Source of the DNA: Lachnospiraceae bacterium
GTDB taxonomy: Bacteria > Bacillota > Clostridia > Lachnospirales > Lachnospiraceae
Direction: 5' to 3'
Assembly (NCBI GenBank): GCA_017626095.1
Contig: JAGAJL010000017.1
Span: 1-64,000 of the forward strand
Length of the DNA stretch: 64,000 nucleotides
Shown here piece by piece: positions 44,701 through 53,030 of this stretch (positions within the stretch are counted from its first letter, which is position 1; every line of letters begins with the position of its first letter). A program made the translations under genes and the position numbers. The notes under the pieces are model-generated. The model worked only from the letters and a program-made list of their open reading frames with translations, had not been told where the DNA came from and did not search any database.

Positions 44701-46363
44701 CGGAATTACAGAGGTAAATTCTCTCAGTCCGCATTATTATTGCAAAAAATGTCATTATTATGATTTTACTTCTGATGAAGTCAGAGCATACTCCGGTAAA
44801 TCCGGATGTGACATGCCGGATAAAATGTGCCCGCAGTGTGGAGAATTACTGGTAAAAGACGGATTTGACATTCCGTTTGAAACCTTCCTCGGATTTAAGG
44901 GGGATAAAGAGCCGGATATTGATCTAAACTTCTCCAATGAATATCAGAGTAAAGCGCATAAATATACGGAAGTTATTTTTGGATACGGACAGACTTATCG
45001 TGCCGGAACGATTGGTTCGGTTGCCGATAAGACGGCATATGGTTTTGTGCGTAAATATTTTGAAGAGCGTGGTATTTCAAAACGCGGATGTGAAATTGAC
45101 CGTATTTCCGTTGGCTGTACGGGAGTAAAGCGTTCTACCGGTCAGCATCCCGGAGGTATTGTTGTTTTGCCGGTAGGTGAGGATATCAATTCTTTTACAC
45201 CGGTTCAGCGTCCGGCAAATGATATGACAACCGATATTGTTACCACCCATTTTGATTATCATAAAATTGATCACAATCTTTTGAAGCTGGATATTTTAGG
45301 ACATCTGGATCCAACCATGATTCGTATGCTTCAGGATTTGACCGGTGTCGACCCGGTTAAGATTCCGTTGGACGATAAAGACGTCATGTCCCTGTTCCAA
45401 AATACGGAGGCATTAAAGATTACACCGGATGATATCGGCGGTATTTTACTGGGCTCTTTGGGAATACCGGAATTTGGTACGGAGTTTGCTATGCAGATGC
45501 TTTTGGATACCAAGCCGACTTCCTTTACCGACTTAGAGCGTATTGCGGGACTGGCACACGGAACCGATGTATGGTTAAACAATGCCCAGACCTTGATTCA
45601 GGAAGGGAAAGCTACCATTTCCACAGCAATCTGTACCCGTGATGATATTATGATTTATCTGATTGATAAGGGATTGGATGAAAGTACCTCCTTTAAGATT
45701 ATGGAGGCCGTTCGTAAGGGAACCGTAGCAAAAGGCAAGTGTGCCAACTGGGCTGAGTGGAAAGAGCTGATGAAGGAGCATGATGTCCCGGACTGGTATA
45801 TCTGGTCCTGTGAACAGATCAAATACATGTTCCCGAAAGCACATGCGGCAGCCTATGTTATGATGGCATGGAGAGTTGCTTATTTTAAGGTAAATTATCC
45901 ATTGGCTTATTATACGGCATATTTCAGTATTCGTGCGAGCGGTTTTTCCTATGAAATCATGTGTCAGGGAATAGGAAAAATCGATGCGACACTCGAAGAC
46001 TACAATTCCAGAAAAGACGATTTGTCAAAAAAAGAAGAGGATTCGTTAAGAGACTTGCGTATTGTGAAGGAAATGTATGCGCGTGGCTTTGAATTTGTAC
46101 CGATTGATATTTATAAAGCACATTCCAGATTGTTCCGGATTGTGGACGGAAAAATCATGCCTTCCTTTAACTGTATTGACGGAATGGGTGACTCGGCAGC
46201 AGAATCCTTGATGGAAGCCGCCAAAAACGGACCCTTTTTATCCCGTGATGATTTATGTGAGCGTGGTAAAATTTCTAAGACGACGGCAGAAAAAATGGCA
46301 GAGATGAATCTGCTCGGAGATATTCCGATTTCCAACCAGTTTAGTTTATTTGATTTTATGTAA
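41726..46363 (+). CDS. polC: PolC-type DNA polymerase III alpha subunit
   Basis: Replicative polymerase of low-GC Gram-positives with its own proofreading exonuclease. The 1545 residues comprise an N-terminal domain, a charged linker (about 175-290), an OB fold, and a PHP domain from about 411 (RVELHCHTKMSDMDG, AITDHGVVH). The inserted DEDD exonuclease spans about 515-680 (YVVFDIETTGFSPVKNNIIE, then ENHHRAVDDAEATAEIF). The polymerase part has a Cys4 zinc site (CKKCHYYD ... CDMPDKMCPQCG, about 1005-1042) and the catalytic region EPDIDLNFSNEYQ near 1063. The SD is weak. It follows ispG by 62 nt. Confidence 0.97.
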   Translation: MEPKDFFAAFPTLQLKEELKNELAGIKVTHITTTRNKDILRIYIAADRLIAKKTIIAVEKQIKEQLFEQTNIVIKIYERFTLSKQYTPQNLYKEYRDSILLELRNYSPVLFSMLKKADAEFSEEHLLLTAEDIHVYHDRATELTDILNKIFTERCGVYVDIEIAFKPAEESATKKDDEIKLKRQIEEIEMRLTSSAQNDSLDDNSSMSETDEGAKTGQMADVKEKQSEKTKVASAKNDEGRVSNDRSAGQTKAQNGSFSKSEGRKYNKDYPRKKDFYPKKSDDPSIIWGMHDIEEEPIPIEDIVGEIGNVAIRGKVIGVDTKPIASLKKTIMILTVTDFTDTIMVKQFVEDERIDEVLKRFDTKKGTFVKIKGDVSVDKFDHELTIGGRGLIIKEIDDFTTKRMDYSANKRVELHCHTKMSDMDGVSDVIDIVKCAYKWGHPAIAITDHGVVHALADVFHTWCDLWDAEKKRCKEAGIVPDRQNFFKIILGVEGYLVDDSKQIVDNPKNLDIHQDYVVFDIETTGFSPVKNNIIEIGAVKVQNGQITERYSTFVNPREPIPYRITQLTSITDHDVMDAPGIEEVLPAFLDFSKDCVMVAHNASFDMSFIKENAARQNLLREFTVVDTVGVARILLPNQAKHTLDACAKSMGVSLENHHRAVDDAEATAEIFVKFLPLLEAKGVEKLMDINLLAEDNKDTVKKLPYYHIIILAKNEVGRINLYRLISESHIDYFYKKPRIPRSLLQKYREGLILGSACEAGELFRAMLDGKSDAELYKIAGFYDYLEIQPLGNNKFMIGSDRHENIESMEDLMELNRKVVEIGEALHKPVCATCDVHFLNPEDEIYRRIIQAGQGYKDEEQAPLYLRTTEEMLEEFQYLGSDKAREVVITNTNLIADCIESIDPVRPDKSPPIIPNSDEILTTICHNKAHEIYGEVLPEIVEKRMEKELNAIIKNGFAVMYIIAQKLVWKSVEDGYLVGSRGSVGSSFVAYLSGITEVNSLSPHYYCKKCHYYDFTSDEVRAYSGKSGCDMPDKMCPQCGELLVKDGFDIPFETFLGFKGDKEPDIDLNFSNEYQSKAHKYTEVIFGYGQTYRAGTIGSVADKTAYGFVRKYFEERGISKRGCEIDRISVGCTGVKRSTGQHPGGIVVLPVGEDINSFTPVQRPANDMTTDIVTTHFDYHKIDHNLLKLDILGHLDPTMIRMLQDLTGVDPVKIPLDDKDVMSLFQNTEALKITPDDIGGILLGSLGIPEFGTEFAMQMLLDTKPTSFTDLERIAGLAHGTDVWLNNAQTLIQEGKATISTAICTRDDIMIYLIDKGLDESTSFKIMEAVRKGTVAKGKCANWAEWKELMKEHDVPDWYIWSCEQIKYMFPKAHAAAYVMMAWRVAYFKVNYPLAYYTAYFSIRASGFSYEIMCQGIGKIDATLEDYNSRKDDLSKKEEDSLRDLRIVKEMYARGFEFVPIDIYKAHSRLFRIVDGKIMPSFNCIDGMGDSAAESLMEAAKNGPFLSRDDLCERGKISKTTAEKMAEMNLLGDIPISNQFSLFDFM

Positions 46364-46377
46364 GCAGAGGTGTTTGT

Positions 46378-46403
46378 GGATTGCGAGAATTGCGTAGCAA
46401 TCC
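46378..46403. repeat. dispersed hairpin repeat after polC
   Basis: GGATTGC (46378-46384) and GCAATCC (46397-46403) form a 7-bp stem around GAGAATTGCGTA. The same arms and the flanking GAG and CGTA occur at 67-98 upstream of fliF. No T-run follows, so it is not a clear terminator; it sits between the polC stop and the methyltransferase gene. Confidence 0.6.
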
Positions 46404-46436
46404 ACATACATCATTCTATGTAAGTAGGAAACGAAA

Positions 46437-47219
46437 ATGAATCAGTTAGAAGAATACTACAATAAATTTAATGAAGAGAAGCGACTGAATTCCAGACATG
46501 GGCAGGTAGAATATCGTATTTCCATGCAGTATATTCACCAGTATCTTCCCAAAGACAGGAAACCGGAGGAAATCAAAATTCTGGATATCGGAGCCGGTAC
46601 CGGCAGATATTCCATTCCGCTTTTTGAAGAAGGATATGATGTGACAGCTGTGGAACTGGTACAGCACAATCTGGGTATTTTAAAACAGAAGAAACCGGAA
46701 ATCAAAGCATACAAGGGAAATGCTCTGAAATTGAAAAGATTTCAGGATGAAACATTTGATCTGACGCTTTTGTTTGGCCCGATGTATCATTTGGGTAGTT
46801 TTGAGGAAAAATTACAGGCACTTTTGGAAGCCAAGCGGGTTACGAAAAAAGGTGGCATGATTTTGGTTGCCTATTGTATGAACGAATACAGTATTATTAC
46901 CTATGCCTTTAAAGAGAAGCATGTATTGGAATGTCTGGAAAACGGGATGATTGATGCGGATTTTCATACTCGTTTTAAGGAAGGAGAATCACTTTATGAT
47001 TATGTACGGACGGAAGATATTGAAAGATTGAATGCGGTAGCAAATCTTACCCGGATAAAAATCATTTCTCCCGATGGTGCTGCCAATTATATCAGGCCGT
47101 TTCTGAATGCCTTAAGCGAAGAGGAATTTGAAGCTTTTGTACAGTATCAGAAGACTGTCTGTGAAAGAGCGGATTTACTTGGAGCAGGCGCTCATGTTGT
47201 GGATATTTTGAAAAAATAG
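46437..47219 (+). CDS. class I SAM-dependent methyltransferase
   Basis: The 260 residues carry motif I ILDIGAGTGRYSIPLFEEGY (about 48-67), motif II VTAVELVQHNLGILKQ, and motif IV/VI FDLTLLFGPMYHLGSFEEKL. The C-terminal half (about 150-260) has no recognisable target-binding motif. The substrate is unknown; proteins of this kind occur as stand-alone genes in many Clostridia. GTAGGAAAC is the likely SD. It lies between polC and tRNA-Glu with no operon partner. Confidence 0.8.
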   Translation: MNQLEEYYNKFNEEKRLNSRHGQVEYRISMQYIHQYLPKDRKPEEIKILDIGAGTGRYSIPLFEEGYDVTAVELVQHNLGILKQKKPEIKAYKGNALKLKRFQDETFDLTLLFGPMYHLGSFEEKLQALLEAKRVTKKGGMILVAYCMNEYSIITYAFKEKHVLECLENGMIDADFHTRFKEGESLYDYVRTEDIERLNAVANLTRIKIISPDGAANYIRPFLNALSEEEFEAFVQYQKTVCERADLLGAGAHVVDILKK

Positions 47220-47229
47220 CAAAAAGTTC

Positions 47230-47258
47230 TTGCATTCTTTTGCATTATTTAGTAAGAT
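47230..47258 (+). promoter_or_regulatory. promoter of tRNA-Glu
   Basis: TTGCAT (47230-47235) and TAAGAT (47253-47258) are 17 nt apart, 32 nt before the tRNA. Between promoter and tRNA the pre-tRNA leader can form AAAGGAC/GTCCTTT (47262-47283). Confidence 0.6.
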
Positions 47259-47289
47259 AGCAAAGGACGCGTGAGTGTCCTTTGTAAAT

Positions 47290-47361
47290 GGCTTGTTGGT
47301 CAAGAGGTTAAGACGCCGCCCTCTCACGGCGGAATCAGGGGTTCGATTCCCCTACAAGCTG
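47290..47361 (+). tRNA. tRNA-Glu (anticodon CTC)
   Basis: A cloverleaf of 72 nt. The acceptor stem is GGCTTGT/ACAAGCT (first pair G-T) and the D stem GTC/GAC. The anticodon stem CCGCC/GGCGG encloses the 7-nt loop CTCTCAC, giving anticodon CTC. The T stem is AGGGG/CCCCT with TTCGATT, and the discriminator is G. CCA is not encoded. It reads GAG codons. Confidence 0.93.
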
Positions 47362-47379
47362 TTTTTTAAATTTTTAGTA

Positions 47380-47409
47380 TTGACATTCCTAAAACATTAG
47401 GTGTAAACT
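47380..47409 (+). promoter_or_regulatory. promoter of the rimP-nusA-infB operon
   Basis: TTGACA (47380-47385) and TAAACT (47404-47409) are 18 nt apart. The spacer and flanks contain CCTAA-AACA-TTAGG and TCCTAAA ... TTTAGGA, inverted repeats that embrace the -10 region and could be an operator. Confidence 0.65.
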
Positions 47410-47436
47410 AATTTAGGATAGTAAAAACGATGATAG

Positions 47437-47463
47437 AAAGTGGGCTTGCAAGTCCACTTTTTT
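47437..47463 (+). terminator. attenuator-like hairpin in the rimP leader
   Basis: AAAGTGG-CTTG pairs with CAAG-CCACTTT (11 pairs, one G-T mismatch, no real loop) and is followed directly by more T (T run 47458-47463). It lies between the promoter and the rimP start and has all parts of an intrinsic terminator. Since the downstream operon includes nusA, whose product acts at such sites, feedback attenuation is a fair inference. Confidence 0.7.
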
Positions 47464-47495
47464 CTATTGTTGGAATGAAAAACAGAGGTGAATCT

Positions 47496-47963
47496 ATGTC
47501 AAAACGCGATACCTATGAAAGCCGTACCGAAGCATTGCTTTTACCGATTATGGAAGCCAATCAATTTGAGCTGGTGGACGTGGAATATGTTAAAGAAGGA
47601 AGCAGCTGGTATTTACGGGCTTATATTGACAAAGAAGGTGGAATTTCAATTGATGACTGTGAACTGGTCAGCAGAGCCTTATCCGATCTTTTGGATCAGG
47701 AAGATTTTATTGAAGAAGCTTATATTTTGGAAGTCAGTTCTCCCGGTTTGTTAAGGCCGATTAAAAAAGATAAGGACTTTCAGAGAAATGTTGGAAAAGA
47801 GATTGAAGTTCACTTATTTAAAATGATGGATAAGAAAAAAGAACTGATCGGTACTCTGATAGCATTTGATGCAGATACGCTGACCATTCAGACAGAAGAA
47901 AAAGAAATCAGGTTGAACCGAAAAGAAGCAGCGCTGATCAGACCTTATATAGAATTTGATTAA
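47496..47963 (+). CDS. rimP: ribosome maturation factor RimP
   Basis: Needed for 30S maturation. The 155 residues have the DUF150 N-terminal domain (ELVDVEYVKEGSSWYLRAYI, then GGISIDDCELVSRALSDLLD and LEVSSPGLLRPI) and a C-terminal SH3-like domain (EIEVHLFK ... LIGTLIAFDADTLTI). AGAGGTG (47484-47490) before ATG 47496 rules out an in-frame start further upstream inside the attenuator. First gene of the nusA-infB operon. Confidence 0.95.
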   Translation: MSKRDTYESRTEALLLPIMEANQFELVDVEYVKEGSSWYLRAYIDKEGGISIDDCELVSRALSDLLDQEDFIEEAYILEVSSPGLLRPIKKDKDFQRNVGKEIEVHLFKMMDKKKELIGTLIAFDADTLTIQTEEKEIRLNRKEAALIRPYIEFD

Positions 47964-47991
47964 CATTTATTATCAGGAGGAAAAAGGAAAA

Positions 47992-49203
47992 ATGAACAAA
48001 GAATTATTATTGGCACTGGATATGTTGGAGAAGGAGAAAGAAATCAGTAAAGATGTTTTGTTTGATGCAATCGAAAATTCATTGATTACAGCCTGCAAAA
48101 ATCATTTTGGTAAATCTGACAATATTACCGTGGAAATGGATCGTGAAACCGGTGATTTCATGGTATGGGCCAACAAAGAGGTCGTTGAAAGCGAAGAAGA
48201 TGTAGAAGATGATGTATTACAGATTCCTTTAGAAAAAGCGCTTGAATATGATAAAAAGGCAAAGGTCGGAGACACTGTTAAAATTGAAGTCAGAAGTAAA
48301 GAATTCAGCCGAATTGCCGCACAGAATGCAAAAGGCGTGATTGTTCAGAAAATCCGCGAGGAAGAAAGAAACATTCTTTACAATCAGTATTTTGAAAAAG
48401 AAAAAGATGTGGTAACCGGTACATTCCAGAGATATCTCGGAAGAAATGTCAGCATCAATCTTGGTAAATGTGATGCCGTTTTGGATGAAAAGGAAATGGT
48501 TCCCGGTGAAACCTTTAAACAGGGCGAAAGAGTTAAGGTTTATGTGTTGGAAGTTCGCAATACTTCCAAAGGACCGCGCGTACTTGTCAGCCGTACACAT
48601 CCCGAATTGGTGAAAAGACTGTTTGAAGAAGAAGTTGCAGAAATTGCAGATGGTACGGTTGAAATCAAGAGTATTGCAAGAGAAGCCGGAAGCAGAACAA
48701 AAATGGCAGTTTATTCCGAAAATCCCAATGTGGATCCGGTCGGTGCCTGTGTTGGTATGAACGGTGGCAGAGTAAATGCCATTGTTAATGAGCTTCGTGG
48801 TGAAAAAATTGATATTATCAACTGGGATGAAAACCCCGGTGTATTAATCCAGAATGCGTTGTCTCCTGCAAAAATTGTTGCGGTATTCGCAGATCCGGAT
48901 GAGAAAACAGCTAAAGTCGTTGTTCCGGACCATCAGTTATCACTGGCAATCGGTAAAGAAGGACAGAATGCGCGTCTTGCAGCCAGACTTACCGGTTACA
49001 AGATTGATATCAAGAGTGAGACCCAGGCAAAGGATGCTCCCGGATTCCATTATGAAGATTACATCGATGATGAAGAGTATTATGAAGACGGTGAGTATGA
49101 AGGCGAATATGAAGATGGTGAATATGAGAGCAGTGAATATGATGAAAATGCCGAATATTCAGAGGAATCAGAAGTAATAGAAAATTCAGAAACAGAGGAA
49201 TAA
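47992..49203 (+). CDS. nusA: transcription termination/antitermination factor NusA
   Basis: RNA polymerase-bound factor for pausing and termination. The 403 residues include the N-terminal domain (MNKELLLALDMLEKEKEISK), S1 (VVTGTFQRYLGRNVSINLG), KH1 (DPVGACVGMNGGRVNAIVNE) and KH2 (LAIGKEGQNARLAARLTGYK). The tail after about residue 350 is acidic and tyrosine-rich (DGEYEGEYEDGEYESSEYD) instead of the acidic-repeat domains of E. coli. AGGAGG at 47975-47980 leads ATG 47992; a frame open from 47956 is not supported. Confidence 0.96.
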   Translation: MNKELLLALDMLEKEKEISKDVLFDAIENSLITACKNHFGKSDNITVEMDRETGDFMVWANKEVVESEEDVEDDVLQIPLEKALEYDKKAKVGDTVKIEVRSKEFSRIAAQNAKGVIVQKIREEERNILYNQYFEKEKDVVTGTFQRYLGRNVSINLGKCDAVLDEKEMVPGETFKQGERVKVYVLEVRNTSKGPRVLVSRTHPELVKRLFEEEVAEIADGTVEIKSIAREAGSRTKMAVYSENPNVDPVGACVGMNGGRVNAIVNELRGEKIDIINWDENPGVLIQNALSPAKIVAVFADPDEKTAKVVVPDHQLSLAIGKEGQNARLAARLTGYKIDIKSETQAKDAPGFHYEDYIDDEEYYEDGEYEGEYEDGEYESSEYDENAEYSEESEVIENSETEE

Positions 49204-49211
49204 GTGGTTTT

Positions 49212-49481
49212 ATGGCAAAAAAAATTCCGTTACGGCAGTGTGTCGGATGCGGTGAAATGAAAAGCAAAAAAGAAATGATGCGTGTGATAAAAACACCGGA
49301 AGATGAAATCCTACTGGATGTTACCGGAAAGCAGAACGGACGGGGCGCATATCTGTGTAAAAATGCAGATTGTCTTAAGGCTGCCCAAAAGTCGAAAGGA
49401 TTGGAGCGTTCCTTAAAGCATGCCATTTCCAAAGAAGTATATGACAACCTGTTAAAGGAGTTTGATAAGCTGAATGAGTAA
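49212..49481 (+). CDS. rnpM: RNase P modulator RnpM (YlxR)
   Basis: Small RNA-binding protein of the YlxR/DUF448 family. The 89 residues contain LRQCVGCGEMKSKKEMMRV and GRGAYLCKNADCLKAAQKS, the family signature with its Cys pairs. In Bacillus the protein binds RNase P RNA and modulates its activity. It starts 8 nt after nusA and its end overlaps the ylxQ start by 8 nt. Confidence 0.92.
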   Translation: MAKKIPLRQCVGCGEMKSKKEMMRVIKTPEDEILLDVTGKQNGRGAYLCKNADCLKAAQKSKGLERSLKHAISKEVYDNLLKEFDKLNE

Positions 49482-49788
49482 ACCCGACAGAGTTTTGTCC
49501 ATGATGTCTATTGCGGCAAAAGGACGCAATTTGGTAAGCGGCGAGTTCGCGGTCGAAAAAGCGGTAAAGATGGGGATGGCCTATCTGGTCATTGTTGCAG
49601 AGGACGCATCGGATAATACGAAAAAGCAATTTAGAAATATGTGTGAATTTTATGAGGTTCCAATGGTCGTTTACGGAAATAAAGATGTTTTAGGCCATTT
49701 CATCGGAACACAGATGAGAGCGAATGTTGCAATCACGGATGCCGGAATTGCAAAAAGCATCTTAAAATCGGTAAATAACGGCAAATGA
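49474..49788 (+). CDS. L7Ae-family RNA-binding protein YlxQ
   Basis: The 104-residue L7Ae/L30e/S12e-fold protein binds kink-turn-like RNA. Visible features are the N-terminal RVLSMMSIAAKGRNLVSGEF, AYLVIVAEDASDNTKKQF and CEFYEVPMVVYGNKDVLGHF. In most Firmicutes it lies in the same place between rnpM and infB. The exact RNA target is not known. The start overlaps rnpM. Confidence 0.9.
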   Translation: MSKPDRVLSMMSIAAKGRNLVSGEFAVEKAVKMGMAYLVIVAEDASDNTKKQFRNMCEFYEVPMVVYGNKDVLGHFIGTQMRANVAITDAGIAKSILKSVNNGK

Positions 49789-49804
49789 ATTTCGGAGGTA
49801 GAAT

Positions 49805-52672
49805 ATGGCGAAAATAAAAATACATGAGCTTGCAAAAGAACTGGATGTATCCAGCAAAGAGGTAATAACATTTTTAAATGATAAAGGCATGGAAGTAAAG
49901 AGCCACATGAGCAGCATTGAAGATGATGCGATTGCATTGGTGAAAAAGCAATTTGGAAAACAGGCTGAAAAACCGGCAGAGAAAAAGGAAGAAAAGCCGG
50001 AAGTAAAAGCAGAGGCTCCAAAGACGGAAGAAACAAAAGCAGAAGCTCCAAAAGCCGAAGCTTCAAAGGCAGGAGCACCTAAGACAGATGCAAAACCGGA
50101 AGCTGCCAAAACCGGTGAAGCTCCAAAGAAAAAGAAAAATATTATTTTTGTTTCCAATATGCAGAACAGTTCCATGCAACAGCGCAATGGAAACCGTCCC
50201 CAGAATGGCGGAAATCGTCCGAATGGCGGTAACGGCAACAATGGACAGCGCCCCGGAAACGGAAAGCCGGTTATTCAACAGCAACAGCAGTACAGACCGT
50301 TGCCGAAACCGGTTATCAAACCTGCAGTCCTGCCGAGTTATGAAGAAGAATTCGGTGTACCGGAAAAAGCTCCTGTCGCAAAGCAACAGGAAAATAGAAA
50401 AGACGGTTTTAACCGTAACGATAATCGGGATAATCGAGGCGGTAACAGAAATGATGGACGAAATGAAAACAGAGGCGATTTTAAAAACAACCGAAACGAT
50501 GACAGAAGAGGAAATGGTCAAAATTATGCCAAATCCGGAAACGGAGAAAGACGTCAGGGTGGTTATCATGAAAATCGCCAGGATAATCGAGGCGGGGATG
50601 GTTCTCGCGAAGCTAACCGCGATAATAAGAGGCCTTTTGGCAATAATGAACGCCCTAACAGAGGAGATGGCAAACCGGGGAACAACAATTTCAGAAAGCC
50701 TTCTTCCGCAAATAAAGGCTTCGTTACGGACGCTCCAATCAAAGAGCAGGAAAAACACCGAGATGAAGAAAAACGCCGTCAAAGCCAGGAAAGAGATAAA
50801 CGTTCCAAAAAAGACCATCTTTACGAAGATGATGAAATGATGGGTCAAAAGGGCAAGATGAACAAACCCGGCAGATTTATCAAACCGGAAAAGAAAGTGG
50901 AGAAAAAAGAGGAAGAACAGATTAAAGTAATCGTTATTCCCGAAAACCTGACCATTAAGGATCTTGCCGATAAAATGAAAATCCAGCCTTCAACCATTGT
51001 GAAAAAGCTTTTCATGCAGGGACAGATTGTTACGGTAAATCAGGAAATTTCTTATGAAACTGCAGAAGAAATTGCAATGGAATATGAAATCCTTTGTGAA
51101 AAGGAAGTAAAAGTTGATATTATCGAAGAGCTCTTAAAAGAAGAAGAGGAAGATGAAGCAACATTGACACAGAGACCTCCGGTTATCTGTGTTATGGGTC
51201 ACGTTGACCATGGTAAAACTTCTCTTTTGGATGCTATTCGTAAAACCAATGTTACGGATAGAGAGGCCGGTGGTATTACACAGCATATCGGTGCGTATAC
51301 GGTAACGGCAAATGGTCAGAAAATCACGTTTTTGGATACACCCGGACATGAAGCATTTACAGCCATGCGTATGCGTGGTGCCAATTCGACGGATATTGCC
51401 GTATTGGTTGTAGCTGCCGATGACGGTGTTATGCCACAGACAATAGAGGCGATTAATCATGCCAAGGCTGCAGGTATTGAAATCATTGTTGCAGTCAATA
51501 AGATTGATAAGCCGAATGCCAATATTGACAGGGTTAAACAGGAGCTGACAGAGTATGAATTGATTCCGGTTGATTGGGGCGGAAGCACAGAATTTGTTCC
51601 CGTGTCTGCAAAGAGTGGCGAAGGAATTGCCGATTTGCTGGAGACCATTATATTAACCGCAGAAATTTTAGAGTTAAAGGCAAATCCCAATCGTAAAGCA
51701 AGAGGTCTTGTCATTGAGGCTGAGCTTGATAAAGGAAGAGGACCGGTTGCAACGGTTTTGGTACAGAAAGGTACGTTAAAAGTGGGAGATTTTATCTCTG
51801 CAGGAGCAGCTCACGGTAAAGTTCGTGCCATGATTGATGATAAGGGACGTCGTGTAAAAGAAGCTACACCTTCTACTCCGGTAGAAATCTTAGGTTTATC
51901 CGATGTTCCGAATGCAGGTGAAATTTTCATTGCACACAACAGCGATAAGGAAGCCAGAAACTTCGCAGAAACCTTTATTGCACAAAATAAAGAGAAAAAA
52001 CTGGAAGAAACCAAGGCTAAAATGTCATTGGATGATTTATTTACCAAGATTCAGGAAGGTAATCTGAAAGAGTTGGATCTGATTATCAAAGCTGATGTTC
52101 AGGGGAGTGTGGAAGCTGTAAAACAGAGCTTGGTTAAGCTTTCCAATGAAGAGGTAGTTGTAAAATGTATTCATGGTGGTGTAGGTGCCATTAATGAATC
52201 GGACGTTTCCCTTGCTGCCGCATCCAGCGCGATTATTATCGGTTTCAACGTTCGTCCGGATGTAATGGCAAAGGCAACCGCGGAACGAGAAGGTGTCGAT
52301 GTCCGTCTGTATAAAGTTATTTATCAGGCAATCGAAGATGTGGAAGCTGCTATGAAGGGAATGTTAGATCCTGTCTATGAAGAACAGGTTATCGGTCATG
52401 CTGAAGTGCGTCAGCTCTTCAAGGCATCTGCAGTTGGTAACATTGCCGGTTCTTATATACTGGACGGTAGATTTGACAGAGGATGTAAGGTTCGTATCTC
52501 ACGTGGAGAGGAGCAGATTTACGAAGGAGAACTGGCCAGCTTAAAACGTTTTAAAGATGACGTAAAAGAAGTTAAAGCAGGCTTTGAGTGCGGTCTTGTA
52601 TTTGAAGGTTTTGATCAGATGCAGGAAGGTGACATTGTAGAAGCATATATTATGGTAGAGGTTCCCAGATAG
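49805..52672 (+). CDS. infB: translation initiation factor IF-2
   Basis: GTPase that loads initiator tRNA. The 955 residues start with an IF2-N domain (about 1-53). A very long disordered linker (about 55-375) follows, first Lys/Ala/Glu/Pro-rich, then rich in Asn, Arg, Gly and Asp ([19 protein letters not shown]). A second IF2-N domain lies near 380-445. The GTPase has the P-loop [15 protein letters not shown] near 464, [16 protein letters not shown] and [13 protein letters not shown]. Domains II-IV close the protein. GGAGGT precedes the ATG. rbfA follows after 1 nt. Confidence 0.97.
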   Translation: MAKIKIHELAKELDVSSKEVITFLNDKGMEVKSHMSSIEDDAIALVKKQFGKQAEKPAEKKEEKPEVKAEAPKTEETKAEAPKAEASKAGAPKTDAKPEAAKTGEAPKKKKNIIFVSNMQNSSMQQRNGNRPQNGGNRPNGGNGNNGQRPGNGKPVIQQQQQYRPLPKPVIKPAVLPSYEEEFGVPEKAPVAKQQENRKDGFNRNDNRDNRGGNRNDGRNENRGDFKNNRNDDRRGNGQNYAKSGNGERRQGGYHENRQDNRGGDGSREANRDNKRPFGNNERPNRGDGKPGNNNFRKPSSANKGFVTDAPIKEQEKHRDEEKRRQSQERDKRSKKDHLYEDDEMMGQKGKMNKPGRFIKPEKKVEKKEEEQIKVIVIPENLTIKDLADKMKIQPSTIVKKLFMQGQIVTVNQEISYETAEEIAMEYEILCEKEVKVDIIEELLKEEEEDEATLTQRPPVICVMGHVDHGKTSLLDAIRKTNVTDREAGGITQHIGAYTVTANGQKITFLDTPGHEAFTAMRMRGANSTDIAVLVVAADDGVMPQTIEAINHAKAAGIEIIVAVNKIDKPNANIDRVKQELTEYELIPVDWGGSTEFVPVSAKSGEGIADLLETIILTAEILELKANPNRKARGLVIEAELDKGRGPVATVLVQKGTLKVGDFISAGAAHGKVRAMIDDKGRRVKEATPSTPVEILGLSDVPNAGEIFIAHNSDKEARNFAETFIAQNKEKKLEETKAKMSLDDLFTKIQEGNLKELDLIIKADVQGSVEAVKQSLVKLSNEEVVVKCIHGGVGAINESDVSLAAASSAIIIGFNVRPDVMAKATAEREGVDVRLYKVIYQAIEDVEAAMKGMLDPVYEEQVIGHAEVRQLFKASAVGNIAGSYILDGRFDRGCKVRISRGEEQIYEGELASLKRFKDDVKEVKAGFECGLVFEGFDQMQEGDIVEAYIMVEVPR

Positions 52673-52673
52673 T

Positions 52674-53030
52674 ATGAAAAAAAACAGTATTAAAAATACT
52701 CGTATCAATAATGAAGTTCAGAGAGTACTTGCAAACATTATCAGAGGTGAAATCAAAGATCCGCGTATTTCACCCCTGACAAGTGTTGTTGCGGTTAACG
52801 TTGCGCCGGATTTAAAGACGGCAAAGGTCTGGATTTCCACATTGGGTGACGAGAAAGCGCAGGCAGATACGTTAGCAGGATTAAAAAGTGCCGAAGGTTA
52901 TATTAAAAACTGTCTTGCAAAAGAAATCAATTTAAGAAATACACCACAGTTACATTTTGTCATGGATCAGTCCATTGCCTATGGTGTGGATATGACAAAG
53001 AAAATTGATGAGGTAAATAAAAACTTATGA
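52674..53030 (+). CDS. rbfA: ribosome-binding factor A
   Basis: KH-like 30S maturation and cold-shock factor. The 118 residues contain RINNEVQRVLANIIRGEIKD, then RISPLTSVVAVNVAPDLKTA and LRNTPQLHFVMDQSIAYG, the RbfA core. The gene sits between infB and nrnA as usual. It overlaps the nrnA start by 4 nt (ATGA), which couples their translation. Confidence 0.95.
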   Translation: MKKNSIKNTRINNEVQRVLANIIRGEIKDPRISPLTSVVAVNVAPDLKTAKVWISTLGDEKAQADTLAGLKSAEGYIKNCLAKEINLRNTPQLHFVMDQSIAYGVDMTKKIDEVNKNL

